A stretch of DNA of 64,000 nucleotides from Botrytis cinerea B05.10. Its lineage: Eukaryota > Ascomycota > Leotiomycetes > Helotiales > Sclerotiniaceae. This document shows, piece by piece, positions 33,734 to 45,513 of the stretch. Below the pieces are notes generated by a model, which was given only the letters and a program-made list of their open reading frames with translations, had not been told where the DNA came from and ran no database searches. Where the stretch lies: assembly GCF_000143535.2 (NCBI RefSeq), contig NC_037312.1, forward strand, positions 1,674,001 through 1,738,000, in the 5' to 3' direction. Position numbers and translations under genes: made by a program. The first letter of the stretch is position 1. Every line of letters begins with the position of its first letter.

Positions 33734-35311
33734 ATGGTTCGCCCGTTATTATTTCTTGCTTCTCTGCTTCCAATCGTCTCAGCAAGCTGGAACATCAACA
33801 GCGAGACACATAGACATGCTTGTCAAAAACACTCGAAGAATCCGTTGCAAGGGTGCGATTTGCAAAAGACGAAATACGTAGATTTCGCAGGGAATGGTTC
33901 GAATTTCAAGACAGTGCAGTCCGGTATGTAATTGGATTCCCCATAAGATATGATGTGAGAAGTGCTAGGGACGAACTGAGGCTAAATGTGAATGCCTGTA
34001 GCTGTGGCAAGTTTGCCAAATAACACTGATACATATGTTATCCTTATTGCATCCGGAAACTATACAGAGCAGGTGAGAATTGTGTTTGATTGATTCTTGG
34101 GCCCAACCTCTTCCTATGCTAACATCGAATTGTAGGTCAACGTCACTCGTCGTGGTCCCACATACTTGCTCGGCCAAACCGCAAACCCGAACAATCAATC
34201 TGCGAACACTGTCAACATCATCTGGAAGGCGGTTGCTGGTACTGGGGATAATGCTTACACATCCACTTTGACCGTTGCACCGAATCTCAATGCATCATTG
34301 ACTGGAAGTGGAACGACTGGATTTGCTGTCCCGCCAGGAACACCATTTGGATGCTCAGATTTTAGAACATACAATCTGAATTTGATCAATGATTTTGTGC
34401 CATACTGTGAGTCGCCATCTTTTGCAGGGGAGAAAACAGAGGCCCTGAAAAGATCTATTGGAAGGAATGGTGGATCGAGAAGGAAAACGTTCTAACAAAT
34501 TAATAGCTGATGGACCTTCCCTTGCATTGAGCATAAGTTATGCAAACGGCGGCTTCTACCATACCGGCTTTTACAGCTACCAAGATACTGTATGTCCATC
34601 TACCTGCTCATCATCCTCCCCATTCATCCAAACTAACACATCCAAGATTTACGTAGGAAAACTATCCAACTCCTACATGGCTCAATCTGTTGTCGCCGGT
34701 CAGACCGATTTCTTCTACGGCTTCGGAACTCTCTGGGTCACCAACACACAAATCTTACTTCGATCATGGTATGTATATCGAAATCTGCCTTGGAAATAAG
34801 AAGCTGACTTCTTTCAGTGGTGGAGGAATTACTGCATGGAAGGGATCCAACACTACTTTCGAGAACAAATACGGAGTGTACATCGTGGATTCAACTGTGC
34901 AGAAAGCAAATAGCAGCTTGAGTATTAAAGGAAAATGCCCACTTGGCAGACCTTGGGTACGTTTTCCCCCCCAGTCTATACCCTCCACCAAAAAGCAAGC
35001 TAATCATAATTCAACAGAATGCACAAATGCGATCCATCTTCGCCCGCACCTACCTCGATGATTCGATTCTCCCCACAGGTTATATCGATTGGGCTCCTTC
35101 CCGCTACAATGCCAGCAATGGTAATTACAGCACCGTCCAAGCTGAATATAAGAATTATGGACCTGGATACAACGCAACTGCAAGAGCTCTTTCGTTGTTT
35201 GATGTCCAATACAACGACAGCGAGTGGGCTCCTTATAGTAGCCCAGCTGAGGTTTTCCAGGACCCTGAAGGGAAATTCGGGGATGTGAGCTGGGTAGATT
35301 TTACCGTTTAA
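33734..35311 (+). CDS. Secreted pectin methylesterase (carbohydrate esterase family 8)
   Basis: Seven exons, 33734-33923, 34002-34072, 34136-34406, 34507-34589, 34647-34768, 34818-34956 and 35018-35311, give 389 aa. The N-terminus MVRPLLFLASLLPIVSAS is a signal peptide. FKTVQSAVASLP opens the beta-helix. The family's catalytic residues are present: D204 in YQDT, D226 in GQTDFFYGFG and R290 in GRPW. The enzyme removes methyl esters from plant pectin, opening it to polygalacturonases and pectate lyases, so it acts outside the cell on plant walls. Several NxT/NxS sites suggest N-glycosylation. Exon 5 uses an AAG acceptor. Seven exons is a high number here, but all joins keep the frame and restore family motifs. 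Confidence 0.93.
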
Positions 35312-35787
35312 TTTGATTGGTGAGGAGAGAGCTCGAGTTACATGGCACATGAAGTATATATAATGTTAAACAAAGAATTGATGATTTACACGTCAATATT
35401 TAATAATCAAACTGTTGGTTTCTTAAAAACGTAAAAACATCCGAATCTTAATTGGGATCCAAGAACAATCAGCCATTTCGAGATTGTTCAAGCCGAAACT
35501 GAAGATTTAGAAGTACTCTGGTTAAGATATTCAAGTTTTAGATATTGTGTTCGATTTCATCTAGGGAACGGGAGGGGGATGAGTTACATACAATAAATTG
35601 TCTAGCATGACTAAGCGGCACCTTCCCCATCCCACATCAGAGTTAAGATACTACTAGCGTAACAAAAGCACTTTACGCGACCTTCGATAATCAAATCGCG
35701 TTCCCTCAAACAAAGTTACCAAATAACAAGTTCCGGTCTCAACTCGCCATTGTTGAACAATTTGCCAACAACAACAAAAATCTCAAA
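35312..35787. other. Intergenic between PME and J-protein genes
   Basis: A/T-rich 3' flank of the PME gene, then a C/A-rich leader with a CAAAATGG start context for the next gene. No gene seen. Confidence 0.6.
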
Positions 35788-37100
35788 ATGGCTTCTAACA
35801 ACGATGTCGCAGATGAAATCCCCCCTCAAATTAATCCATACGAAGTTCTTGGTATTGAGAAAACTGCCTCTGAAGATGAGATCAAACGCGCATATCGCAA
35901 AAGCGCTTTGAAGCACCATCCAGGTATGTTATAAGATTTATTGATATGGTTCTATACTATGAATACATAACCTACATACCCTATAATATCTTGGAAGGAC
36001 TGTCATTATCAGCCACATAGGCCCGCTGCATAAAGTGAATTCAGACAACTAACAACCTCCCAGACAAAGCACCAGAACATCTCAAATCTGATTCGCATAC
36101 CAAATTTCAAGAAATTGCTTTCGCATATGCTATCCTCTCCAATCCAAACCGTCGCAAGCGCTATGATCGTACCGGATCGACCTCTGAGTCTGTCGATGCT
36201 GACGGATTCTCCTGGACCGAATTTTATTCCGAGCAATACAAAGACGTTGTTACTACTGATGCCATTAATCAATTCGCCAATGTTTACAAAGGTTCTGACG
36301 AGGAGAAAGATGATTTGCTCAATGCATATACTAAATACGAAGGAAAATGGGGAAAGATGTATCAAGTCATTATGTTAAGTGATCCAGTTGAGGATGAAGA
36401 ACGATTCCGCGGGATCATTGAGGAAGCAATCAAAACTGGAGAAGTCGAGGAATATGCTGTCTTTAGGAAGGAAACTAAGGCTTCGAAGGATAGAAGAATG
36501 AAGAAGGCTAGAGCGGAGGAGAAAGAGGCTGCGAAGGCTGCGAAACAAATGGGTGTTGATAAATTGTTGAAGGGATCTAGTGGGGATGTACCGGAGCAAA
36601 GTAAGAAGCAAAAGAAAAAGGTCCCTGGCCATATGGATGACCTGGCGGCTATCATTCAGGCCAGACAGGCTTCAAGGGGTGGCTTTTTCGATAATTTAGA
36701 GGCAAAATATGGCGGAAGCAAATCGGCCAAGGGTCCTGCTGAGCTGAGTGAAGAAGAGTTTCAAAAAATTCGAAACGGTCTAGGGAAGAGCAAGGATAAA
36801 GCCAAGGGCAAGGGAAAGAAAAGAGTATTTGACTCCGAGGATGAGGTTGAAGAAGATGAAAAACCGGCACCAAAGAAGAAGTTATCGAGAGGCAAGAAGA
36901 GAGAACTCGAGGTAGAGCAAGAAGACGAAGACGAAGATGTAGAAATGGACGACGTTGGCGATGACTTTCAAGCAGAAGAAGCTGAGGAAGACGAAGAAGA
37001 AGTCGAGTCTGAGCCTGAGCTTAAGAAATCGGCTTCTAAGAAAAGAGCAAAGAAGCAACCAACTCGGCAATCCAAGCGCGGAAAAACAGCTCGGGCATGA
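35788..37100 (+). CDS. DNAJC9-like J-domain protein
   Basis: Two exons, 35788-35923 and 36064-37100, give 390 aa. The J domain covers about residues 17-80 ([20 protein letters not shown]), and its HPD motif (H44-P45-D46) is split by the intron inside the Asp codon. The following region, [20 protein letters not shown] and the [20 protein letters not shown] segment, is typical of DNAJC9 proteins, which in animals link histone H3-H4 handling with Hsp70. The C-terminal half is Lys-rich, then strongly acidic ([18 protein letters not shown]), with a basic tail ([16 protein letters not shown]) that is likely a nuclear signal. A nuclear histone-chaperone role is inferred from family and composition. 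Confidence 0.9.
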
Positions 37101-37772
37101 TTTTATGAATAGGGAAATGGAGTTTGCGAGGATTTGGTCTTTTCATATATGGTCGGATGGATACAACATTCATAGAAGAAGGCGTCGATAACTACAATGA
37201 TTTTTTTAATGCGAAGATTTACCCATTTTTACTTTTAACAAAAAACACAACTCCATAAATGTGTATGCATTTGATTCCAGCTTTTTATACACATCTTACT
37301 CCATGATGAAGTTGACTTCTGATTGCTCACGCACCCTGCTCTACCAATTGCTTGCTACAATTTTTGATAATCCAATAATGTTCTGACAATTGTTTGAGGA
37401 TATTTCGCACATCCTAAATGCTCAAACATGCTTATTATAATATCAAATATTAAAGGCTAGAGTTAACTACAGACATAAAGATCATCTTGAATCTATTAAA
37501 TCTAAACTTCTTCCCACGAGTAGTACTGCCCGGCATTCACACGTGACACACCCTCCCCACGCGTCAACCTCGCGATTTCCATCTCCACTTTCCATGCCCC
37601 GAAACACCAAAAACATTTCCCAAACACGAGCGAGCGAGCATTCCAACAAAACAAAACGAAACAAGACAATCCACCGATTAAAACTTCGCATCTGTCTTGC
37701 ATCAACAGAAACCCATCGATTTGCCGATTAAAAAGTCTCTTCTTTTCGCACCATGCTCCAAAAGAAAATGTC
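37101..37772. other. Intergenic between J-protein and STN1 genes
   Basis: A/T-rich 3' flank followed by a C/A-rich presumed promoter and leader. No gene seen. Confidence 0.6.
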
Positions 37773-38912
37773 ATGACACCCCCTTCATCTGCCGTCGCGC
37801 CGGCCCTCTTACCGCCAAATCTCTATAGTCTCTCACCTACCATCCACAAATGGTGTGCGTTGCGCTGTGCGGATATCGTTTCTTTGACTACTAGGGGTGT
37901 TTATTTTGAAGGTTTGTTCATTTTTTCATTTATTTATCTTGTCGATCCTTCTCCTCGACTTTCGGACTCTTCAACTGCCTGCTCGTCGTGCTTCGAGTTT
38001 GGATTTGGGGGCCTCGAAAGAATGATTCCTCCACACCATAGCGCCACGTTGTAAATAGATAGATGAATCCCACGGGCGTAGACAGAAAATCCAGCTAATC
38101 TAAGAAAAACCCCCCTCGAAGATAAACTAATTCACCACTACCTCAACCATCCCATCCGCTACATTAAACTCATCGGGCTCATCGTCTCCATCGATACCTT
38201 TGCCCGTCGTCGCGTTTACACTATCGATGACTCAAGCGGGGCATGCATCGAATGCGTTGCACTCCTACCACTCCCATCCCCAGAGACTCCCCAAGCCCCT
38301 CCCAGCAAGCCCTCCAGCAGCCCTTCCATCTCGACGCCCCAAATCCCCTGGGACGACATCTCGGAATGCAAAGTCGTGCGGATTCTGGGAATCGTGGATT
38401 CATACATGCAGGTTCCGCAATTGCAGATTGTGAAGATGGGGATTGTGGGGAGTACGGATGTGGAGAGGAAGTGGTGGGATGAGTGTCGGGGGTTGAAAGA
38501 TCCGGAGATGGGGATTTTGGGTAGGGAATGGGTGGTGGGGAGGGAGGAGATGGAGAGGTGGAAGAGGAGGGAGAGGAGGAGGAAGGCGAGGGAGGAGGAG
38601 AAGAGGGGAGGGGGGAGAGATGGGCGTGCGGTGAAGATGAAAATGAAGGTTGGTAGTGGTAGCAGGAGAAGAGAGGATACCGAGAGAGTTGAAGAGGAGC
38701 GAGAGCTGGCGAGCAAAAAAATTATAAACTCCCAACCACGTTCTTCAACCATCAACTCCAATCCCACCTCCACCACCACCTCCAAGCCCAACCCCTCTCG
38801 CGCTCCCCACGAAACCTCCCCCAACAAACCTCTCCCCCGTCCGCCCATCCGCAAAAGATTCATACCCACGATCGTCCCCGACCTATCCAACTACGACACC
38901 TTCGGCTATTAA
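37773..38912 (+). CDS. STN1: Stn1-like telomere-capping OB-fold protein
   Basis: Two exons, 37773-37911 and 38122-38912, give 309 aa; the 210-nt intron is long for this window. The protein starts with NLYSLSPTIHKWCALRCADI, typical of fungal Stn1. The OB fold follows across the junction (HPIRYIKLIGLIVSIDTFAR, VYTIDDSSGACIECVAL) and closes with VVRILGIVDSYMQVPQLQIV and a VERKWWDECRGLK helix. Stn1 works with Ten1 (and Cdc13/CTC1 where present) to cap telomeres and bring in DNA polymerase alpha-primase. After the OB fold comes a long Glu/Arg-rich helix (about 200-240) and a Pro/Ser/Thr-rich tail. The C-terminal winged-helix domain of larger Stn1 proteins is not evident, in line with short fungal forms. 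Confidence 0.85.
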
Positions 38913-39050
38913 TCATAATCCACACCTTTCCAGCACGAAGGAGAACCCTTCCAAGAAAGGAAATTGAAAAGCGCAAAAGAGATCCCCGAGCCACGCATTC
39001 CGGTAAATAATCAAACGTGATTGATTTACGTCACTTGGGCTACCACGTGT

Positions 39051-39081
39051 ATCCATATCCATATCCATATCCATATCCATA
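39051..39081. repeat. (ATCCAT)5 microsatellite
   Basis: Five perfect hexanucleotide copies downstream of STN1, followed by degenerate copies to about 39095. Confidence 0.9.
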
Positions 39082-39375
39082 CCTATATCCATGAATACGA
39101 GGTACGAGATACGAAATGTGATATAGGCTACAGGACACGGGATACGGGATACGAGATATAAGATCTTGGATGTGACATAGCCTCGTAGCCTCACAGCAGC
39201 ATAGCCTTCGTTCATCGAAGGGGCTTTAGCGAGGAACTCAGGATTGCATATGAAAATGGTGGAGTCTGTTACAATGAAGGAAGATAGATGTGATGATATT
39301 AAAAAAACACACATGACGATATGAAAGATACAACTAATACATTATTACTTCGGCCAAAATGATGGATTTGCCTAG

Positions 39376-39384
<9 letters not shown>

Positions 39385-39407
<23 letters not shown>

Positions 39408-39435
39408 AGAAGAAGAAGAAGAAGAAGAAGAAGAA
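39385..39435 (+). repeat. (GAA)17 microsatellite
   Basis: Seventeen uninterrupted GAA triplets, flanked by imperfect ones from 39375. GAA/TTC tracts of this length can form triplex DNA and change length. Confidence 0.95.
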
Positions 39436-39867
39436 AGAGGTGCCAAGGGGACAAGCGAGACATGTACTTATTGTGTACAGAATTGCATACTCTCTAATGG
39501 CGCAATGGGTTATATATCTCAAGGCACGAATATACATACACACATATACATGTTTTCCTCCAAAGCTTCATCGAGTTCAACGTATGGTATTACTCGCAAC
39601 GTATCTATTATACACAGAGGTAATGGCTTCGCAGCTCCAAGCTATTCTTACAGGTCTTCCATTGCCCATCCTAGCAACCCTATCATAAAATCCTCCCCAA
39701 AATCCCATTAATTTTTTTTGGTAAAACACAGCAATGTTAAAAAGTGCCACCTTCTTCATCTCCCCACCCTATGGATCCTCAATATCTACCTTTCATATCC
39801 AGCGCTAAAACGCCATTACCATAAATTGATACAATCAATATCAACCAGCACACCATAAAATTTCGGA

Positions 39868-41368
39868 TTAATATCCTGCCAAAGCCTTTACTGATCTGAC
39901 AACAGTTCCTCCAATTTCACCTGCTCCAGCAGACTCATCTGGGTATACCAAGAATGCGAGAGCAATAATGATGTAGAGACCAAGAAGCTATGTAAATGTT
40001 AGTAAAATTGAAATGTGATTATGATTCCGGTCAAAACTTACCATACAACCTTCCAAATAATTACTCTTGCCATCTTGAACAACATAAGTAACAACCAATA
40101 CACTCAAGAAGAAAACTACAGTTTCAAAGGTCTCAAAATGTAAAGTCATGGGTTTATCCATGATCCAACCCAAGATGACAAGGAATGGAGTGACGAAAAG
40201 TGCAATTTGCATGCTCGATCCAATAGCCACACCCATTGCTAGATCCATCTTGTCCTTGACGGCAACCACAATAGCTGTTACATGCTCTGCAGCATTGCCG
40301 ACAATTGGAAGAAGAATAAGACCAACGAATGTTTTGGAGATATGAGCTTTCTCAACAATCGAGTCAATTGAATCAACCAAGTAATCAGCACACACAGATA
40401 CTGCGATTGTGACAATAACGAGAACAGCAGCAGCAGCCCATGGGCCCATTTGTGGCGCTTCTTCCTCCTCTCCTGCTGCTTGACTTTCGGCATCAAATAG
40501 ATTGGCGTGTGTTCGAAGCTGGAAGAACAAATAAAGACAGTAGAGGATTAACAGAATGATGGCTGTCCCGTGAGAGAGGATCAAAATGTTGGTTTCAGTG
40601 TCTGCTGATGATTTACTGAGAACTGAATAGAGCTTTGGAAAAGTTAGAATTTTTGCTGCAGGTAGATTGAATTTCAACTCACAGTTGCAGGTATGATCAA
40701 TGCGGATGCGGCAAGAACCATGAGAGATGACATTGTTCCTGCGACAGTGTCGTTGAACTTCTGCTCGATGCCCATAGATGTACCAGTGCGAGTGTTGTGA
40801 ATTCCACCAGCTATAAAGCAGCATCCCAGCACAAGAAGGGAGTTCGACAAGATACTACCCAACATACTCGATTGAACGATCCGAATTTGTCCTTCTTTCA
40901 ATGCTATGATACTGACCTGCGGGTTTCCATGTTAGTAAGTAAAAAGTAAGATGTGAAACCTGAACCTACAATGAGTTCCACAGCGTTACCGAATGTTGCG
41001 TTCAGCAGACCTCCCAAAGTTTCTCCCAACTTCATGGATATTTCTTCGGTCGCAAACGAGAGGATGGAAGCCAATGGGATGATGGCGAAGAAGTTGAGGG
41101 TGAAGATGACGACCGGATCCCAGTGTGTGAGGCCTGCGACGATACCCAACGGTACAAAGATCAACAGAACGTTAACATAGCTACTATACAAAGTAACTTT
41201 GCCTACATGCCATGCCGACGCCGAGTAGCTCACAATGGCATTGTCGCTGTCGGTTCCTGGTGTATGTCTCTTGCTGAGAAAGAAGTCATGGACACTACTT
41301 TTACGTCTGTCGCCGGCATGTCCGTTGACACCCAACAGATGTGAGTTTTCGTCTACTCCGTTTGACAT
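39868..41368 (-). CDS. VCX1: Vacuolar Ca2+/H+ exchanger, Vcx1/CAX type
   Basis: Four minus-strand exons, 41368-40970, 40916-40683, 40632-40042 and 39987-39868, all phase 0, give 447 aa. The cation:Ca2+ antiporter repeats are clear: alpha-1 has GNAVEL at 127-132 followed by [13 protein letters not shown], and alpha-2 has GNAAEH at 323-328 followed by [13 protein letters not shown]. About eleven hydrophobic helices are present, split by an acidic loop (AGEEEEAP, about 264-271). The soluble N-terminus of about 55 residues may act as the regulatory tail seen in CAX proteins. The protein would use the vacuolar proton gradient to load Ca2+ (and perhaps Mn2+) into the vacuole, setting cytosolic calcium and calcineurin signalling. 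Fungi usually have several paralogues, so which one this is cannot be told. Confidence 0.95.
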
Positions 41369-42456
41369 ATTTCCTGGGTTGATTCGATTGTTTGGTGATG
41401 GAAGAGATCTTACACGGGCGAGCTCCCTTCGGTATTTAGGTTGTGCTACATGTCAAAGAAGATATAACGTTAGCCCAGCCACTCCATATGTATATCTGAT
41501 ATTGAAATTGCAACGCGCCGCAGCCAACTTAAGCTTCTAAGAAGTCTCTTGGCAATTCGCTGGCAGATTGACAGGTGGGTTTCAGGGTTACGCCAAAATT
41601 AAGAAAAGAAGGATTCAGGTATCGACAAGAGGCAAAGGAGTAATACTTGGCTTCAAGCGTTTAATAAGTCTTTTGATCTGAGCAATGGTCCTGTGATGGA
41701 GACGACACCGAGGTTATGCTGGGCTGTGTAGCACCATTCAAGTATAGAGCGCGAGCGAGAAAATGGAACAAAGGGCTTGGAACAAAGGGCTTGGATCAAA
41801 GACCCGACTGCAGGTGCCTGTGTCAACTTCTTACTTGTGATATGAGATTGGCGACTGGGTAAACCATCGAACTCTCAACGAGGAAATAATATGGTAAATT
41901 GAATTTGTAGATGGATATCTTCACAAAGAGAGAAGGCGAGCAGAGGAGGAGTCTGAGGAGGAGTCTGAGGATAATTTGTTTACTTACAAACCATCTTGGC
42001 AAAATTCTCTTTTTCACAGACCACGAGGAGAATGTCAGTGCCTATGTGAAAGAAAACTTTAGAATTTTTTAGGGAGCAGATTGTACGAAAAGGGTAATTG
42101 GTTAAATGGGAAGAACAATAAGAGATTGGGGTTGGGATCATGAACGTTGGTTGTGCGCGTGGGTATCGAAACTCGGGCACACTTTTCGCAGCTTTGACGG
42201 TGCGGGCAGCGGGAAGAGGGAAGAAAAGTTTCCCAGTGCTTTTTGCTGGGTGCTGCGCCTCCTTTTCAGTGGAGGAGGTTTGATCCAACGTCTGGGTACA
42301 GGCGAGAATGGGTGTCGCTACCGAGATGATCGTCCCTGGTTGATGACGATGGCGAAGAGGATGATGCAGGTTCTAGCTTGTTGTTGACCACGCCCGCAGC
42401 CAAGTGGTGATGGAAGTATGGAGCAGATGCGTTTCACGAGAATTGTCGATGAAACC

Positions 42457-42550
42457 GAAGAAGGGGGAGAGGGGGAGAGGGGGAGAGGGGGAGAGCGGGA
42501 GAGAGGGAGAGCGGGAAAGAGAGACAGGGGAAAAGAGGGAAGGAAGAAAC
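42457..42550. repeat. Purine-rich GGGGGAGA repeat tract
   Basis: Four GGGGGAGA units followed by degenerate GAGCGGGAGAGA units, nearly all A or G over about 90 nt. Confidence 0.85.
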
Positions 42551-42596
42551 GGCACAATGTAAACAATATACGAGAGCAGAAGAGAGAGGGGGGATA

Positions 42597-42630
42597 TTGG
42601 AATTGGAATTGGAATTGGAATTGGAATTGG
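42597..42630. repeat. (AATTGG)5 microsatellite
   Basis: Five perfect hexanucleotide copies preceded by TTGG. Confidence 0.92.
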
Positions 42631-42819
42631 AGCAACAAACGACAGCTGGAGAGGAAGGATCAATCCTCTTACCTTGGGTCGCGTTTCGAATAAGCAAGCA
42701 CGTGAGTCAGTACCTGTATCGAATGTGAATCTATCTAGAGATATGTGTGGACAGCGGCACGTGGATGGATGGATGTTATTGTGATGATGATTATTTGTGG
42801 ACGGAACGAAGATGCGAAT

Positions 42820-42845
42820 GCAGAGTGCAGAGTGCAGAGTGCAGA
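42820..42845. repeat. (GCAGAGT)3 repeat
   Basis: Three heptanucleotide copies and a partial fourth. Confidence 0.8.
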
Positions 42846-43800
42846 TGCGAAAATGGGGAATGGGGAAATGGAGAATCGAGAACAGAGACCAGCTAGAGCT
42901 TCAGCTTCAGCTTGATGATGATGATTGTTATTGTCGTGGTAGACTTGACTTGTATTGATTGCATGCGTGTAGTACCGACTGTCTTTTCCAGAAGCTGCAT
43001 TAGGTACGCCAAGATTTATATTCAAACTTTACTCTGCCAAGAAACAAGCTGCGGTTGATAATTGGACTTTTCCTTGATCCTTCTTCGCTCAGTCGTGCGC
43101 GCGGCTCGGACTAGACCCAGCTGTTGACGTTGATGGAGGATGGTTGATGTTGGTGAGAGTGTGTTTGTGTTTGGACCGCGAAAGAATCACGAATCAGAGT
43201 CCCTCTCGTACGGCGGAGGTTTGTTAGAGCAGAATACGGCTGGGTCGTCGTATCGTACCAAGGGGAGAATGGCCAGGGAAATGTTCGTATGAGAAATCTT
43301 CCAGAGCGTCTTGCTCATCCGGATCCAATCACTTCCTCGAAGCTGCACACCAAGAAATAGAGTATCCCAACATGCAAATACCGACAACAACAGTCCGTCC
43401 GCAAGCAACCTTGGCTACAGAAACCCAACAAGCATGGCAGACCAGACCACACACCCACGCACTCTCGGGACACACTTCACCCATTCAAGGTAGAAGCTAT
43501 GACCAGCCCCCCATCACAATCCAATCTGACAGCGACTATCAATCAATCAACCAAGACAATGCTGCAAGCATCATCACCATCACCGTCACCGTCACCGTCA
43601 CCTAGGTACCGATGAGAGCAGAGCAGGGAGGCCAGCTACGTATTCGGAATGTTTAATTATCGGACGGAATGGGGAATCTCCTCCGGGGGATGGACATCGA
43701 TTAGTTGAGGGAAAATTGCCCAATAAAACCATCTCCTCTATACTACGGACCGACCTCATATGTATCTACAATGAAAAATAACAATATTCCACATGCAAAC

Positions 43801-43826
43801 ATCATCATCATCATCATCATCATCAT
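43801..43826. repeat. (ATC)n microsatellite
   Basis: Nearly nine ATC units, continuing as degenerate AATCAT copies to about 43850. Confidence 0.92.
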
Positions 43827-44521
43827 AATCACAATCATAATCATAATCATCTTCACACTCTCGCCCGTCCGCTGATGCCAGCAGATCACACAACCCCAAG
43901 TGTGCATGCTGCGTCAAGCCACCCATTGGTCAATTGATCCATTGACGAATCGACGGGCTGCATTTGGGAGGGATGAGTCGCTGATCGGGGCTGTGCATTT
44001 TTTGGGGAGGGGAGAGGGGGGTTTGTGTTCAACGTGTTGTGTTACCTTCATCGGCGTGATAGGCACAGAGGTCCTGACTTCCTCGCCAAGAATACTAATT
44101 TATGAGGCATTTAATTTCCTCGTCCATACATACACCCACGCACGATACCATACCATACAACACAATACAATATAATGATAATGTAATGTAATACACAATA
44201 CACAATACACTCTCGTGACCCATTATCCAGTCAAGTCAGTTTAATCAGCCAGTCAACCCCAAACATAAATGCGCGGACACATCTGCTACACAAAACCAAT
44301 CCGGACTCCCGCAAATAGTCCATACCGACATGAGCATGTTTCGCCAATCATGACCTCGCCCCTTTCGCTTTCTTCGCTTTCTTCGCTTTCACGATTCTCA
44401 TCTGATGATCCATTTCTTCAAAGAAAAGAGAAAGAAAGAAAGAAAGAAAGAAGAAAGAAAATAAGATTGCTTCGATTCTATTCTGATTCTATTCTATCGA
44501 ACTCGTCATTTCCCATCTCTT

Positions 44522-44562
44522 CAGCAATCAGTAATCAGCAATCAGTAATCAGCAATCAGTAG
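44522..44562. repeat. 14-bp repeat CAGCAATCAGTAAT
   Basis: Close to three tandem copies, just before the ACT microsatellite. Confidence 0.8.
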
Positions 44563-44572
44563 TGAACCTAGA

Positions 44573-44573
<1 letters not shown>

Positions 44574-44610
<37 letters not shown>

Positions 44611-44611
44611 T
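44574..44611. repeat. (ACT)12 microsatellite
   Basis: Twelve perfect ACT units. Confidence 0.95.
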
Positions 44612-44684
44612 GTAAATACTCTATCCTCTATCCCCTACAACTACACATCCCCAATCCAACATCCCATCCATCCATCCACAAAGC

Positions 44685-44754
44685 CCTCCTCCTCCTCCTC
44701 CTCCTCCTCCTCCTCCTCCTCCTCCTCCTCCTCCTCCTCCTCCTCCTCCTCCTC
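44685..44754. repeat. (CCT)23 microsatellite
   Basis: Twenty-three uninterrupted CCT triplets, the longest simple repeat in the window. It is a pure pyrimidine tract able to form triplex DNA. Confidence 0.96.
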
Positions 44755-45414
44755 AATACCTCATACACCCAACTTCCCCTCCCTCAAAAATCTAGACCTT
44801 CCCTTCTTCCTCTTCCCCTTCCTCTTCACCTTCCTCTTCCCCTTCAGACTTTTCTACCAAATCAAATCAAATCAAACCCCATCCCATCCCCATCCCCATC
44901 CCATCCAACACCCACCTCCAAACCCTTCACCGTCTCAAACCATCCATTCATTCACCATCCAATAAAATCCATTAAAATCCATGACCAACCAAGCAAGCAA
45001 GCCCTGCTACGGTCAATCCATCGGGCTTACCTTAGCTCACCCTACCTCCCTCCCTCGCCCTACCTTACTGTACATGCATTGCCGCGTGTCTAGCAATTCC
45101 CCCACGGAAATAGGATAATGAGACTTCTTACGACGAGAATCAGATACGTTATACCTACCTAGGTTTTTGAGAACGACGAGATGGGTGAATCAGCGAGATA
45201 CAGTGCGTGGCGAAGTATCAAAGATGGTGAGAGAAAAAAAAAAAAAGAAATGATCGAGACACTGATTACTGCACTTTCCAATAACACAAGTAAAAAGATA
45301 GAACAATTAAATGAACCTATTACGATTTTCATTCATCTAGGATTGTTGAAAGACGTCCATCTATAGTAGTGGTATTTCCCTCCCAAACGCCCACGCTACG
45401 CCCCGTTGACAAAC

Positions 45415-45439
45415 TATCCCATCCCATCCCATCCCATCC
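45415..45439. repeat. (ATCCC)5 microsatellite
   Basis: Five pentanucleotide units about 75 bp past the acyltransferase stop codon. Confidence 0.9.
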
Positions 45440-45513
45440 GTTTCAGCTCTTCGCCTCGTTTATGCTGCCTCTGTCAAGATAGCCAACCCAATTAACTTTT
45501 CCTTCCTCTTCCT

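Larger units (their letters stand above)
38913..39867. other. Intergenic between convergent STN1 and VCX1 genes
   Basis: Carries a hexanucleotide repeat (39051-39081) and a long GAA tract (39385-39435). Otherwise no gene seen. Confidence 0.6.
41369..45513. other. 4.1-kb intergenic region rich in simple repeats
   Basis: Separates VCX1 from the acyltransferase gene on the same strand. No convincing gene on either strand. It holds a dense series of simple repeats (42457 to 45439, listed separately) and should include the VCX1 promoter at its left end. Confidence 0.5.

Noticed and set aside
30400..35311. Possible secondary-metabolite cluster around the MFS exporter.
   Set aside because: Neighbours are a pectin methylesterase, a J protein and Stn1; no synthase, P450 or pathway regulator is present.
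38216..38890. 224-codon minus-strand ORF opposite STN1 exon 2.
   Set aside because: It is antisense to the Stn1 OB-fold exon, and its Leu/Pro/Ser bias mirrors the Glu/Arg/Lys codons of the real gene.
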